This document shows, in pieces, positions 1 through 8,033 of a DNA stretch of 34,893 nucleotides (position 1 is the first letter of the stretch; each line of letters starts with the position of its first letter). Source of the DNA: Nocardioidaceae bacterium (GTDB taxonomy: Bacteria > Actinomycetota > Actinomycetes > Propionibacteriales > Nocardioidaceae). Where the stretch lies: the NCBI GenBank assembly GCA_025966335.1, contig JAICRS010000003.1, forward strand, positions 1-34,893, read 5' to 3'. Below the pieces are notes generated by a model. That model did not search any database. It was given only the letters and a program-made list of their open reading frames with translations, and was not told the origin of the DNA. The position numbers were made by a program, and so were the translations under genes.

Positions 1-156
1 CGGGCCCTCGACGGCTACCTCGAGGCCAGCCCGCTCGCCGATGGGTGGGAGGACCGGGTCGCGCTGCACCAGCTGTTCCCGCTGCTGGTGCACGCGTGCA
101 TGTTCGGCGGCGGCTACGGCGCCCGGGCCGCGGAGGCCGCCCGCTCGCTCCTCTGA
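1..156 (+). CDS. Fructosamine kinase family protein, C-terminal fragment
   Basis: Frame 1 is open from the first base to a TGA at 154-156, giving the last 51 residues of a protein that starts outside the window. The tail contains HQLFPLLVHACMFGGGY, which matches the C-terminal LYQLYPLLVH-x-NLFGGGY signature of the fructosamine-3-kinase/ketosamine kinase family. These cytoplasmic kinases phosphorylate protein-bound fructosamines and so trigger deglycation. The active site lies upstream and cannot be checked. The gene is on the same strand as mprA but a 52-bp palindromic repeat separates them, so I do not assume co-transcription. The family call is fairly secure; the substrate is unknown. Confidence 0.75.
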   Translation, partial: RALDGYLEASPLADGWEDRVALHQLFPLLVHACMFGGGYGARAAEAARSLL

Positions 157-158
157 CC

Positions 159-210
159 GACTTGTCAGGCGGTGTGCGCGCCATAGCGGTCACAGGGCCT
201 GACAACTCGG
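159..210. repeat. 52-bp palindromic dispersed repeat, copy A
   Basis: The element starts GACTTGTCAGGC and ends GCCTGACAACTCGG, with perfect 9-bp inverted arms TTGTCAGGC (162-170) and GCCTGACAA (197-205). A quasi-palindrome CGCCATAGCG lies in the centre. A second element with the same outer ends and exactly the same 52-bp length is at 10865-10916. This copy fills the gap between the fructosamine kinase stop and the MprA-box-like site. There is no T-tract, so it is not a classical terminator. I read it as a REP- or MITE-like dispersed repeat. Confidence 0.7.
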
Positions 211-214
211 GGTT

Positions 215-233
215 CAGGCGCGTCTCAGGTCCA
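215..233 (+). promoter_or_regulatory. MprA-box-like direct repeat upstream of mprA
   Basis: CAGGCGCG and CAGGTCCA are separated by TCT, two imperfect 8-bp direct repeats with an 11-bp period (about one helical turn). Mycobacterial MprA is known to bind loosely conserved 8-bp direct repeats 2-3 bp apart and to autoregulate. A near-identical arrangement precedes pepD at 2378-2396. The site ends 17 bp before the GTG start. Binding is inferred. Confidence 0.55.
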
Positions 234-238
234 CCTGG

Positions 239-250
239 CACGCTAGGGGC
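239..250 (+). promoter_or_regulatory. Candidate leaderless -10 element of mprA
   Basis: CACGCT is followed by six bases and the GTG start codon. Actinobacterial leaderless genes usually show a TANNNT-like -10 six or seven bases before the start codon. The same hexamer at the same distance precedes the MFS gene at 19466. There is no convincing Shine-Dalgarno site. The first base departs from TANNNT, so confidence is low. Confidence 0.35.
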
Positions 251-964
251 GTGGCTCCCACCAGCTCCGACCAGCAGACCCACCGGGTCCTGGTCGTCGA
301 CGACGACCGCGCCGTGCGCGAGTCGCTGCGCCGTTCCCTGGAGTTCAACGGCTACCAGGTGGCCCTGGCAAGCGACGGGGCCGAGGCGCTGGCGAGCATC
401 GGCGGCAACCCACCGGACGCCCTGGTGATCGACGTGATGATGCCGCGGTTGGACGGCATCGAGACCACCCGCGCGCTGCGCACCGCCGGCAACGACCTGC
501 CGATCCTGGTGCTCACCGCCCGCGACTCGGTGGGTGACCGGGTCGAGGGCCTCGACGCCGGCGCCGACGACTACCTGACCAAGCCGTTCGCGCTCGAGGA
601 GCTGCTGGCACGGCTGCGCGCGCTGCTGCGCCGGGCCCAGGTGCCCGAGGAGGACGACACCGACGAGGTGCTCTCCTTCTCCGACCTCACCCTCAACCCG
701 GCCACCCGGGAGGTACGCCGCGGCGAGCGTGCGATCGACCTGACCCGCACCGAGTTCACCCTGCTCGAGATGTTCCTGCGCCGGCCGCGTCGGGTGCTGG
801 ACCGCTCGTTCATCCTCGAGGAGGTGTGGGGCTACGACTTCCCGACCACCGCGAACTCGCTCGAGGTCTACGTCGGCTACCTGCGCCGCAAGACCGAGGC
901 CGGGGACGAGCCGCGCCTGATCCACACCGTGCGCGGCGTCGGCTACGTGCTCAAGGAAGGCTGA
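251..964 (+). CDS. mprA: OmpR-family response regulator, MprA-like
   Basis: This 237-residue DNA-binding response regulator has the standard two-domain layout. The receiver domain (about 12-125) carries the acidic DDD pocket at 17-19, the phospho-acceptor Asp61 in [11 protein letters not shown] and the conserved Lys in LTKPF. The C-terminal winged helix (about 140-235) has [13 protein letters not shown] and ends [13 protein letters not shown]. The start is GTG at 251. Its TGA overlaps the ATG of the sensor kinase gene by one base, so the two are coupled. The order regulator, kinase, PepD-type protease matches the mycobacterial mprA-mprB-pepD envelope-stress locus. A direct-repeat box just upstream suggests autoregulation. 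Orthology is inferred from this order plus family; other OmpR-type regulators would look similar in isolation. Confidence 0.85.
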   Translation: MAPTSSDQQTHRVLVVDDDRAVRESLRRSLEFNGYQVALASDGAEALASIGGNPPDALVIDVMMPRLDGIETTRALRTAGNDLPILVLTARDSVGDRVEGLDAGADDYLTKPFALEELLARLRALLRRAQVPEEDDTDEVLSFSDLTLNPATREVRRGERAIDLTRTEFTLLEMFLRRPRRVLDRSFILEEVWGYDFPTTANSLEVYVGYLRRKTEAGDEPRLIHTVRGVGYVLKEG

Positions 965-2361
965 TGGGCCTGCACTACAGGCGGTCGCTGGCGAGCCGGG
1001 TCACGTTGCTCGCCACGATCGCGGTCGGTCTCGCCGTCGCCTTCGTCGCCGCGGCGGCCTTCATCACCGTCCGGGTGCAGATGTACGACACGCTCGACGA
1101 GTCGCTGCTGACCCGAGCATCAGCGGCGGCCGAGTCCGAGGCGCTCAGCGTGCTGACCGCGCAGAACGTGCCCTCCTGGACGCTGGGTGCGGCCGACGTG
1201 CGGATCGGCTTCATCGACGCCTCCGGGGACATCCGCACCGTGGGTCGGGCCCGGGACTCGGTGGATCTGGGCACACCGGAGCTCGCGGTGGCCCGCGGCC
1301 AGGCCCGTTACTCGCTGCGCACCATCGCCAGCGAGGACGGCCGCTACCGGGTGGTGGCCGTGCCCACCCAGGAGGCCGGGGTCGCCCTCGTGCTGGCCCA
1401 GTCCCTGGAGTCCACCGAGCGCACGCTGGAGAAGCTCGGCATCGTGCTGCTGATCTTCGGCGTGGCCGGGGTGGTCGGCGCAGCGCTGGCCGGCTGGGCC
1501 GTGGCCCGCAACGGCTTGCGACCGGTTCGCCGGCTGACCACCGCCGCCGAGGACATCGCCCGCACCGAGCAGCTCGACCCGATCGAGGTGGAGGGCAACG
1601 ACGAGATCGCCCGGCTGGCCTCCGCGTTCAACGCGATGCTGGCCGCGCTCTCGGCCTCCCGGGACCGGCAACGCCAGCTCGTCGCCGACGCCGGCCACGA
1701 GCTGCGCACCCCGCTCACCTCGCTGCGCACGAACCTGGACCTGTTGGTGCAGGCCGACAAGCGCGGTGGACTCTCCGAGCGCTCCCGCAACGAGCTCCTC
1801 GAGGACGTCCGGTTCCAGATCGAGGAGCTGACCACGCTGATCGGTGACCTGGTCGAGCTCGCCCGCGACGAGCCGCTGCCGGTCGCGGTGGAGGCCGTGG
1901 ACCTGGCCGAGATCGCCGACCGTGCGGTTGCCCGGGTACGACGACGCGCCCCGAGCCTGGACTTCCAGGTGCACACGAACCCGTGGTGGGTCACCGGCGA
2001 GCCGCACGCCCTGGAACGGGCGCTGACCAACCTGCTCGACAACGCCGCCAAGTGGAGCCCGCCGCTCGGCGTGGTCACGGTCACCCTCGACCAGGGCACG
2101 CTGATGGTCGCCGACCAGGGGCACGGCATCGCCGAGGAGGACCTGCCGCACGTGTTCGACCGGTTCTACCGCTCGAAGGAGTCCCGGACGATGCCCGGAT
2201 CCGGACTCGGCCTGGCGATCGTGCGCCAGATCGTCGAGCGGCACGGCGGGTCGGTGCGCGCGGGACGCTGGGACGACGGCGGCGCCGCGTTCTGGGTGGA
2301 GATCCCCGGTGCCGCCGACCAGCGTGAGCCCGCGGCGGACGAGGTCAGCCGGCTTTCCTGA
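964..2361 (+). CDS. mprB: Sensor histidine kinase, MprB-like
   Basis: The ORF track begins at 826, but ATG 964 ([12 protein letters not shown]) is the right start: it overlaps the mprA stop and directly precedes the first membrane segment. The 465-residue protein has TM1 at about 13-36, an extracytoplasmic sensor region, TM2 at about 158-180, then HAMP. The phospho-acceptor His245 lies in DAGHELRTPLTSL, followed by an N box (NLLDNAAKWS), a G box (VADQGHGI) and a second G box (GSGLGLAIV). It should autophosphorylate and pass phosphate to Asp61 of the partner regulator. In mycobacteria MprB senses envelope stress and its extracellular domain interacts with PepD; the pepD-like gene follows here. 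Confidence 0.88.
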   Translation: MGLHYRRSLASRVTLLATIAVGLAVAFVAAAAFITVRVQMYDTLDESLLTRASAAAESEALSVLTAQNVPSWTLGAADVRIGFIDASGDIRTVGRARDSVDLGTPELAVARGQARYSLRTIASEDGRYRVVAVPTQEAGVALVLAQSLESTERTLEKLGIVLLIFGVAGVVGAALAGWAVARNGLRPVRRLTTAAEDIARTEQLDPIEVEGNDEIARLASAFNAMLAALSASRDRQRQLVADAGHELRTPLTSLRTNLDLLVQADKRGGLSERSRNELLEDVRFQIEELTTLIGDLVELARDEPLPVAVEAVDLAEIADRAVARVRRRAPSLDFQVHTNPWWVTGEPHALERALTNLLDNAAKWSPPLGVVTVTLDQGTLMVADQGHGIAEEDLPHVFDRFYRSKESRTMPGSGLGLAIVRQIVERHGGSVRAGRWDDGGAAFWVEIPGAADQREPAADEVSRLS

Positions 2362-2377
2362 GGTCTTGTCCTCCCAT

Positions 2378-2396
2378 CAGCGCAGTCTCAGCGCAG
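2378..2396 (+). promoter_or_regulatory. MprA-box-like perfect direct repeat upstream of pepD
   Basis: CAGCGCAG, TCT, CAGCGCAG: two identical 8-bp direct repeats separated by 3 bp, the same geometry and the same TCT spacer as at 215-233. It ends 17 bp before the ATG at 2414. This is the expected place for activation of the protease gene by the upstream two-component system, as in mycobacteria. The site is seen directly; the regulator is inferred. Confidence 0.6.
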
Positions 2397-2413
2397 GTTA
2401 AGGAACGACAGGC

Positions 2414-3754
2414 ATGCTCGTAGGTATGAGCGAGCCGAACCACAACCAGGAACACGACGACACCCAGCGGATCCCGACGGCGGAGAACGTGCACCGCTAC
2501 GGCCCCCCTGAGCAGTCACCTGCTCCTGGGGCGAGCGCGCCCCCGCCGTACTCCTCGCCCGGCCCCTACGGGGCACGCCAGCCGGAGCCGTTCGGTTACC
2601 ACCCTGCTCCTCAGGAGCAGCGGCCTTCGCGGCCGGGGGGCGCGTTCACCGCCGGCCTGCTCGCCGCAGCGCTGATGGTCGGCGGCCTCGGTGGCCTCGC
2701 CGGTGCGGCCGGTTTCGCCACGGTCGACTACCTCAACGACGACAGCACCCCGGCAACCACCGCCGCGAGCCCGACGAACTCCGTCGTCTCCGACCGCGAG
2801 GACAGCCCCGCCGAGCCCGGCTCCGTGCAGGACGTCGCGGACTCGGTGCTCCCCTCGGTGGTCAAGATCAACGTCCGCGGCCCCCAGGGCGTCGGCTCCG
2901 GGTCCGGGATCATCCTCAGCTCCGACGGCGAGATCCTGACCAACAACCACGTGGTCGAGGTGGCCGCCGAGGGCGGAGCCATCTCGGTGAACTTCAACGA
3001 CGGCTCCGCGGCCCGCGCCGAGATCGTCGGGACCGACCCGATCACCGACCTCGCCGTGATCAAGGCGCAGGACGTCTCCGGCCTCACGCCGGCGACGCTC
3101 GGGGAGTCGGGGAACCTCGACGTCGGCGAGGAGGTGATCGCGATCGGTTCGCCGTTCGGGCTCGAGGCGACCGTGACCAGCGGGATCGTCTCCGCGCTGA
3201 ACCGGCCGGTCTCGGTCGGCTCCGGCAACCCGAATGCGATGGAGACGACGTACCCGGCGATCCAGACCGACGCCGCGATCAACCCCGGCAACTCCGGCGG
3301 TCCGCTGGTCAACATGCAGGGCGAGGTCGTCGGCGTGAACTCGTCGATCCGCAGCTCCAGCTCGATGGGCGAGGGTGGGTCGATCGGGCTCGGCTTCGCG
3401 ATCCCACTCGACAAGGTGCTGCCGATCGTCGAGCAGCTCCGCAACGGTGAGGCCCCGACCCACGCCCGGCTCGGAGTGACCGTCATCGACGCCACCAGCG
3501 AGAACGGTCTGCTGACCGGCGCCGGGATCCGCAGCGTGAACGAGGGGTCCGCAGCCGACGAGGCCGGCCTGGAGCGCGGCGACGTGGTCACCAAGGTCGG
3601 CGAGGACCTGATCTCCGGCTCGGAGTCCCTGGTCGCCACCATCCGCGGTTACCGTCCCGGTGAGACGGTCACCCTGACCGTCGTCCGCGACGGTGACCAG
3701 ACCGAGACCCTCGAGGTCACCCTGGACAGCGACGAGGGAGCTCCCCTCTCCTGA
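2414..3754 (+). CDS. pepD: Membrane-anchored HtrA/DegP-family serine protease, PepD-like
   Basis: A 446-residue trypsin-like protease with a Pro/Gln-rich cytoplasmic N-terminus (about 1-75), one transmembrane segment (about 77-104), a protease domain (about 137-345) and a C-terminal PDZ domain (about 350-440). The catalytic triad is complete: His179 in TNNHVV, Asp212 in DPITDLAVI and Ser294 in NPGNSGGPL. It should face the cell envelope and process or refold damaged envelope proteins. ATG 2414 has AAGGA ten bases upstream; ATG 2426 (MSEPNHNQ) is an alternative that loses four residues. It follows mprB by 52 bp, and that gap holds an MprA-box-like repeat, so regulated expression apart from mprAB is likely. 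Confidence 0.9.
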   Translation: MLVGMSEPNHNQEHDDTQRIPTAENVHRYGPPEQSPAPGASAPPPYSSPGPYGARQPEPFGYHPAPQEQRPSRPGGAFTAGLLAAALMVGGLGGLAGAAGFATVDYLNDDSTPATTAASPTNSVVSDREDSPAEPGSVQDVADSVLPSVVKINVRGPQGVGSGSGIILSSDGEILTNNHVVEVAAEGGAISVNFNDGSAARAEIVGTDPITDLAVIKAQDVSGLTPATLGESGNLDVGEEVIAIGSPFGLEATVTSGIVSALNRPVSVGSGNPNAMETTYPAIQTDAAINPGNSGGPLVNMQGEVVGVNSSIRSSSSMGEGGSIGLGFAIPLDKVLPIVEQLRNGEAPTHARLGVTVIDATSENGLLTGAGIRSVNEGSAADEAGLERGDVVTKVGEDLISGSESLVATIRGYRPGETVTLTVVRDGDQTETLEVTLDSDEGAPLS

Positions 3755-3765
3755 GTCGCTCTCAT

Positions 3766-3801
3766 CTGGCCCGTCGACGTCCCCGGTGGTCGGCGGGCCA
3801 G
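3766..3801 (+). terminator. Hairpin after pepD
   Basis: CTGGCCCG (3766-3773) pairs perfectly with CGGGCCAG (3794-3801), and CGAC/GTCG can extend the stem after one mismatch. It starts 12 bp after the pepD stop. There is no U-tract, as is common for high-GC actinobacterial terminators. Confidence 0.5.
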
Positions 3802-3807
3802 TCCGAC

Positions 3808-3848
3808 CCGGTGGCCGGCGCGTGAAGGACGGCCGTGCCGGCCACCGG
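3808..3848 (-). terminator. Strong hairpin between convergent pepD and the ADIC synthase-like gene
   Basis: A perfect 12-bp stem, CCGGTGGCCGGC (3808-3819) with GCCGGCCACCGG (3837-3848), and a 17-nt loop. It lies 7 bp beyond the stop of the minus-strand synthase gene and could also stop readthrough from pepD. Being symmetric, it probably works in both directions. Confidence 0.6.
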
Positions 3849-3855
3849 TTGGGTC

Positions 3856-5751
3856 TCAGGTGAGCAGCTCGAGGACCAGGTCGTGGATCAGCTCGTAACC
3901 GTGCTCGGTGAGGATCGACTCGGCGTGGAACTGCACACCCCGGTAATGCGGACCGCTCACCATGTGGATGTCGCCCGTCACCGGGTCGGCAGAGGCTCGG
4001 ACGCCCTCGGGCAGGCCGCGGCGCGCGCGGCCGACGAACGTGTTGTAGAAGCCGACGTTCTCCTCGCGGCCCTCGAGGTCGACCCGCGACTGGGTTCCCT
4101 GGAAGACGATGTCCTTGTAGTCCAGGTCGATCCCGAGCCTGCCGCACAGCACCTGGTGGCCCAGGCAGACCGACAGGAACGGGCGGCCGGAGGCCAGCAG
4201 GTCATCGACCGCGGCCCCGAACGTCGCGATCTTGGGGTGGTCGGCCGCGCGCGGGTCACCCGGTCCGGGTCCGATGATCACCAGGTCGAAGCCGTCGAGC
4301 GCCCCGGCGGCGTACTCCTCGTGGCGGACCACGGTGGAGGTCATCCCCATCACCGCGAGCAGGTGCCGGAGCATGTTCACGAAGTCGTCCTCACCGTCGA
4401 GGATGACCGCGCTCTTGCCCTTCAGCTCCGGCGCCGGCGGTGACCCGCCCTGGTCGGTGAGCCAGAACTTGCTGAGCCTCTGGTTGCGCGAGTTGAGCGC
4501 GATCAGTACGTCCTCGTCGCGGGACAGCTCCGCGATCCCGTCGGGAGCCGAGCCCGCCGGGGGCACCAGCCCGAACGCGGTCAGGATGCCCCCGGCCTTG
4601 GCATGCGTCTCGGCCACCTCGGAGGCGGCCACGGAGTCCCGCACGAGAGTTGCTCCGGCCGTCACCTTGAGCGAACCGTCCGGCGCGACGTCCGCGGTGC
4701 GGATCACGATCGGTGAGTCGGCTGTCGGTCGGCCCTCGGCGTCGCGGCCGAGCAGGGCCAGGGCGGCGCCGTAGTAGCCACGCCCTTCGGGCTCGTACTT
4801 CTTGATCAGCCGGCACGCGTTCTCCACCGGTGACCCGGTGACCGTGGCCGCGTACATGGTGTCGCGCAGCACCTCGCGGACGTCGCGTGAGGTCCGGCCG
4901 GCGAGCAGGTACTCGGTGTGCACCAGGTGGGTCATCGGCTTGAGGAACGGGCCGAGCACCTGGCCGCCCTCGTTGCAGATGTCGCACATCATCTTCAGCT
5001 CCTCGTCGACGACCATGAAGAGCTCGTAGATCTCCTTCTCGTCGGCGAGGAACTCCAGCAGGGCCCGCTTCCGCTCCGCCGCGTCGTCGTGGCCCTTGAG
5101 CCGGAAGGTGCCGCTGATCGGGTTCATCCGCACGTCACCGCCGTGCACGCTGACGTGCCGCTCCGGGCTCGCGCCGATCAGGAACCGGTCGCCGGTGAAG
5201 AAGCAGTAGGTCCAGTAGGCGCCGCGCTCGCTCTCGAGCAACCGGCGGAACACGGTCAGCGCCTTGCGTGCGTCCCAGTCCGCCACCTTCGCCCGGTAGT
5301 GCCGGCCGACGACCAGGTTCGCGCCCTCGCCATGGCCGATCTCGTCCTTGATGATCCGATCCACCACGGCGCCGTACTCGTCGTCGTCGGTCTCGAAGCC
5401 GCCCCGGTCCTCGAACTCGATCGGCTCGTCGGGCAGTGCTCGCAGGACCTCGTCGAGCGGCACCTCGGTCTCGGACTCGACTCGCACGACGGTCAGCGGC
5501 GTGCCGTCGTCGTGGGCCTCGAAGCCGCGCTCGGAGACCTTCCGGAACGGGATCGCGAGCAGCCGGTCGAAGCGTCGCCCGGCCTCCGGTGTGCCGTCCT
5601 CGAGGGGTACGTCGGAGAGCCGCTCGACCTCGCTGCGGGACCCACCGACCAGGGTGACCGTGCTGGAGTCGCGGAGCCGGATCGCCGCCCAGGCCTCGTG
5701 CACCTGCAGCGCCTCGAGCATGGCTTCGGCGGTGCGGGCGGCCGTGTTCAT
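3856..5751 (-). CDS. Fused anthranilate synthase-type enzyme (PhzE-like, chorismate-utilising domain plus glutamine amidotransferase)
   Basis: A 631-residue fusion. Residues about 1-420 form a chorismate-utilising (TrpE/PabB/PhzE) domain, with NPISGTFR, ELFMVVDEELKMM, a TEYLLAGRTS segment and VTGSPVENACRLIKKYEPEGRGYYGA. Residues about 440-631 form a class I glutamine amidotransferase with nucleophile Cys529 in CLGHQ and the His609/Glu611 pair in QFHAES. The enzyme should convert chorismate plus glutamine to anthranilate, or to 2-amino-2-deoxyisochorismate (ADIC) if it lacks the lyase step as PhzE does. I favour PhzE-like because of the DEELKMM segment and the gene order-independent fusion, but sequence reading alone cannot settle the product. 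No trp or phz genes flank it. ATG 5751 fits a leaderless TAGCGT-N6-ATG arrangement. Confidence 0.82.
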   Translation of the reverse strand: MNTAARTAEAMLEALQVHEAWAAIRLRDSSTVTLVGGSRSEVERLSDVPLEDGTPEAGRRFDRLLAIPFRKVSERGFEAHDDGTPLTVVRVESETEVPLDEVLRALPDEPIEFEDRGGFETDDDEYGAVVDRIIKDEIGHGEGANLVVGRHYRAKVADWDARKALTVFRRLLESERGAYWTYCFFTGDRFLIGASPERHVSVHGGDVRMNPISGTFRLKGHDDAAERKRALLEFLADEKEIYELFMVVDEELKMMCDICNEGGQVLGPFLKPMTHLVHTEYLLAGRTSRDVREVLRDTMYAATVTGSPVENACRLIKKYEPEGRGYYGAALALLGRDAEGRPTADSPIVIRTADVAPDGSLKVTAGATLVRDSVAASEVAETHAKAGGILTAFGLVPPAGSAPDGIAELSRDEDVLIALNSRNQRLSKFWLTDQGGSPPAPELKGKSAVILDGEDDFVNMLRHLLAVMGMTSTVVRHEEYAAGALDGFDLVIIGPGPGDPRAADHPKIATFGAAVDDLLASGRPFLSVCLGHQVLCGRLGIDLDYKDIVFQGTQSRVDLEGREENVGFYNTFVGRARRGLPEGVRASADPVTGDIHMVSGPHYRGVQFHAESILTEHGYELIHDLVLELLT

Positions 5752-5763
5752 GCCGGAACGCTA
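5752..5763 (-). promoter_or_regulatory. Candidate leaderless -10 of the PhzE-like gene
   Basis: On the minus strand TAGCGT (a TANNNT match, 5758-5763) is followed by exactly six bases and the ATG. There is no Shine-Dalgarno sequence in this interval. The geometry is typical of actinobacterial leaderless transcripts; no good -35 was found. Confidence 0.45.
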
Positions 5764-5815
5764 CCAACGCGCGGGTCGGCGCAGGTGCCTGTCCCAAACC
5801 CGCCGAGCCCGCGGG

Positions 5816-7960
5816 CTAGGAGGAGAAGACGGTCACCATCTGCTGGGTCGCACGGGTGAGTACGACGTACAGGGTGGCTCGGCCCGTGGCGGACTCGGAC
5901 TCGATCTCCCCCGGCTCGACCACCACGATCCCGTCGAACTCCAGGCCCTTGGTGTCCAGTCCGGTCAGGACGGCGATGCGGGCGTCGAACCCGCCGCGCA
6001 CGTCGTCACCGAGCTCGTCCCAGGTGTCCAGCCAGCCCTGCACCTGCGCGCGGCGGGCGACCGGAACGACCACCCCGACCGTGCCCTCGACGGCAGAGGC
6101 GAGCTCCGCCACCGCGGCCCGGACGCCGCTCTCGAGGTCCTCGACCTGACGCTGCACCGGGTCGACGCCGGTGGAGCGCACCGCGTTGGGCAGGTCCGCG
6201 TCGAGCCCGACCCGCGAGGCGTAGGCCGCCGCGAAGTCGTAGATCTCCTTGCTGTTGCGGTAGTTCGTGGAGAGGTGGAAGTTGTGCCGCGGCTTGTCGC
6301 CGAGCGCCTCCTCCCGGGCGCGTGCCGCCTCCGCGGGGACCGGCCACGACGACTGGGCGGGATCACCCACGATCGTCCAGCTGGCGCCCCGGCCCCGGCG
6401 GCCGATCATCCGCCACTGCATCGGAGTGAGGTCCTGGGCCTCGTCCACCAGCACGTGCGCGTAGTTGTCGTCCTCGATGCGCGTCGACGTGCGCGGCCCG
6501 GTGGCGAACTCGCGGTCGCTCATCGTGGTGACCTCGGGCATGTTCTCGTCGACCAGGTGCGCCAACGGGTCCAGCTCGCGATCGATCTTCTCCGGCACGT
6601 CCCCGAGCTGGTAGCGCAGCTCGTCGAGCAGCGGCACGTCCTCCACCGACCACTCGTCCTTGCCGGCAACGGCGCCGGTGGGCGCCCACGACTTGGACAG
6701 CAGCGCCATGTCCTCCTGGGACAGCACCCCCTCGCCGACCTTGGCGAGCAGCTCGGGGTCCCGCAGCCAGCGCAGCACCTCGGTGGCGTCCAGCGCCGGC
6801 CACCAGGACAGCGCGAACTCGACGAACTCAGCACTGCCGAGCATGACGTCGATGAACTCCTCCTTGCCGCGGGCGCGGCCGCGTTCGCCGCGCACCTGCC
6901 GCCACATCGCATCGAGCAGGGTCGAGGCGACCCGCGGCAGCTGCCGGTTCCGCTTGCCCTGCGACAGCAGCTGGCGGCGCAGGGCGGCGAGCTCGCGTCC
7001 GGACAGAACGATGTTCTCGTCGCGATAGAAAACCCTGAACTCGCTGGGTGCAGAGGGCACAGCCTGCCGGGCGGTACGCCGGACCAGCTCGACCATCCGG
7101 GCGGCACCCTTCACGTCGGCCACCGCCGGGTCGTCGTGCCGGACCCCCTTGACGCCGTCGACGACCTCCCCGAGCGAGCGCAACGACACCGCGGTCTCCC
7201 CGAGCGACGGGAGGACCCGCTCGATGTAGCGCATGAAGACACCGGACGGGCCGATGATCAGCACGCCACCGGTCTCGTAGCGCCGCCGCTCCGAGTAGAG
7301 CAGGAACGCGGCCCGGTGCAGGGCGACGACGGTCTTGCCGGTTCCCGGGCCACCGGAGATCGAGACCACGCCACGCCCCGGTGCGCGGATCGCCTGGTCC
7401 TGCTCGGCCTGGATGGTGGCGACGATCGAGTGCATGCTGCGGTCGCGGGCGCGGGACAGCTGCGCCATCAGCGCACCCTCGCCGACGATCGGCAGGTCGG
7501 TCTCGGCATCCGCGTCGAGCAGGTCGTCCTCGACCGCGACCACGATCGGACCGGCACACCGCAGGACCCGTCGCCGGACCACTCCCTGGGGATCGGCGGC
7601 AGTGGCCTGGTAGAACACCGCGGCCGCCGGTGCCCGCCAGTCGATGAGCATCGAGTCGCGGTTCTCGTCGCGCAGCCCGATCCGGCCGATGTAGCGCGGT
7701 GCCTCCTCGACGTCGTCGAGGTCGAGGCGGCCGAACACCAGGCCCTCGTGCGCGGCGTTCAGTGTGGCGAGCCGTTTGGCCGCCTGGAACACCATCGCGT
7801 CCCGCTCGACGAGCCCGCCCTCGTGGCCGAGCCGGCCGCGGCCGTGGCCTTCCTTGGCCAGCGCCTCGGCGTTCCGGGCCGACTGCTCCAGCTGCAGGTA
7901 GACGCGATCCACGAACTGCTGCTCGTGGGCGATCTCCTGCTCAGCGATCTCTGCTGACAC
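5816..7960 (-). CDS. helD: HelD-family RNA polymerase recycling ATPase (UvrD/Rep-like)
   Basis: A 714-residue SF1 helicase-like protein. The N-terminal part (about 1-50) is charged and probably coiled coil, as in HelD proteins that reach into the RNA polymerase channels. Walker A GGPGTGKT is at about 203-210, the Walker B region reads VDEAQDLTPMQW, motif III reads GDPAQSSW, and KGLEFDGIVVVEP with VLTRATQ supply the late motifs. HelD and HelR proteins remove stalled RNA polymerase from DNA or nucleic acid; some actinobacterial members (HelR) also displace rifamycin. I saw no rifamycin-associated-element-like inverted repeat upstream, so the housekeeping HelD role is more likely. The start is GTG at 7960 with AGGAG rather far upstream. 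The annotation as a generic DNA helicase would be the alternative. Confidence 0.82.
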   Translation of the reverse strand: MSAEIAEQEIAHEQQFVDRVYLQLEQSARNAEALAKEGHGRGRLGHEGGLVERDAMVFQAAKRLATLNAAHEGLVFGRLDLDDVEEAPRYIGRIGLRDENRDSMLIDWRAPAAAVFYQATAADPQGVVRRRVLRCAGPIVVAVEDDLLDADAETDLPIVGEGALMAQLSRARDRSMHSIVATIQAEQDQAIRAPGRGVVSISGGPGTGKTVVALHRAAFLLYSERRRYETGGVLIIGPSGVFMRYIERVLPSLGETAVSLRSLGEVVDGVKGVRHDDPAVADVKGAARMVELVRRTARQAVPSAPSEFRVFYRDENIVLSGRELAALRRQLLSQGKRNRQLPRVASTLLDAMWRQVRGERGRARGKEEFIDVMLGSAEFVEFALSWWPALDATEVLRWLRDPELLAKVGEGVLSQEDMALLSKSWAPTGAVAGKDEWSVEDVPLLDELRYQLGDVPEKIDRELDPLAHLVDENMPEVTTMSDREFATGPRTSTRIEDDNYAHVLVDEAQDLTPMQWRMIGRRGRGASWTIVGDPAQSSWPVPAEAARAREEALGDKPRHNFHLSTNYRNSKEIYDFAAAYASRVGLDADLPNAVRSTGVDPVQRQVEDLESGVRAAVAELASAVEGTVGVVVPVARRAQVQGWLDTWDELGDDVRGGFDARIAVLTGLDTKGLEFDGIVVVEPGEIESESATGRATLYVVLTRATQQMVTVFSS

Positions 7961-8017
7961 GCGACTTCACCGTCTCCTCGACGCGTTCCGAATGAAGAAA
8001 GCAAGTCGTCAACTCTA

Positions 8018-8032
8018 CCCCGAAAGCCGGGG
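8018..8032 (-). terminator. Small hairpin after the DUF1801 gene
   Basis: CCCCG AAAGC CGGGG forms a perfect 5-bp stem just beyond the stop codon of the minus-strand DUF1801 gene and ahead of helD. It is short, so termination may be partial. A TTGACG on the minus strand (8007-8012) could serve as a -35 for helD, but no clear -10 follows. Confidence 0.35.
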
Positions 8033-8033
8033 C

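Noticed and set aside
45-428. 127-residue ORF overlapping the start of mprA
   Set aside because: Out of frame with both the fructosamine kinase tail and mprA, and spans the palindrome and operator.
3853-3860. Third MprA-like half-site GTCTCAGG
   Set aside because: Only a single half repeat, lying in the 3' end of the PhzE-like gene, away from any start.
2516-4147. 543-residue minus-strand ORF opposite pepD
   Set aside because: Spans two real convergent genes and their terminators, has no recognisable domain, and is typical GC-driven open frame.
5806-5817. Palindrome AGCCCGCGGGCT at the helD stop
   Set aside because: Short, very GC-rich and partly coding; too likely by chance to call a terminator.
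5348-7957. 869-residue plus-strand ORF opposite helD
   Set aside because: Its residue content (rich in Arg, Gly, Asp, Val with no family motif) is that of a high-GC antisense shadow; helD on the other strand has all helicase motifs.
7961-8033. Rifamycin-associated element upstream of helD
   Set aside because: No long inverted repeat of the expected kind is visible, so a HelR rifamycin-resistance role is not supported.
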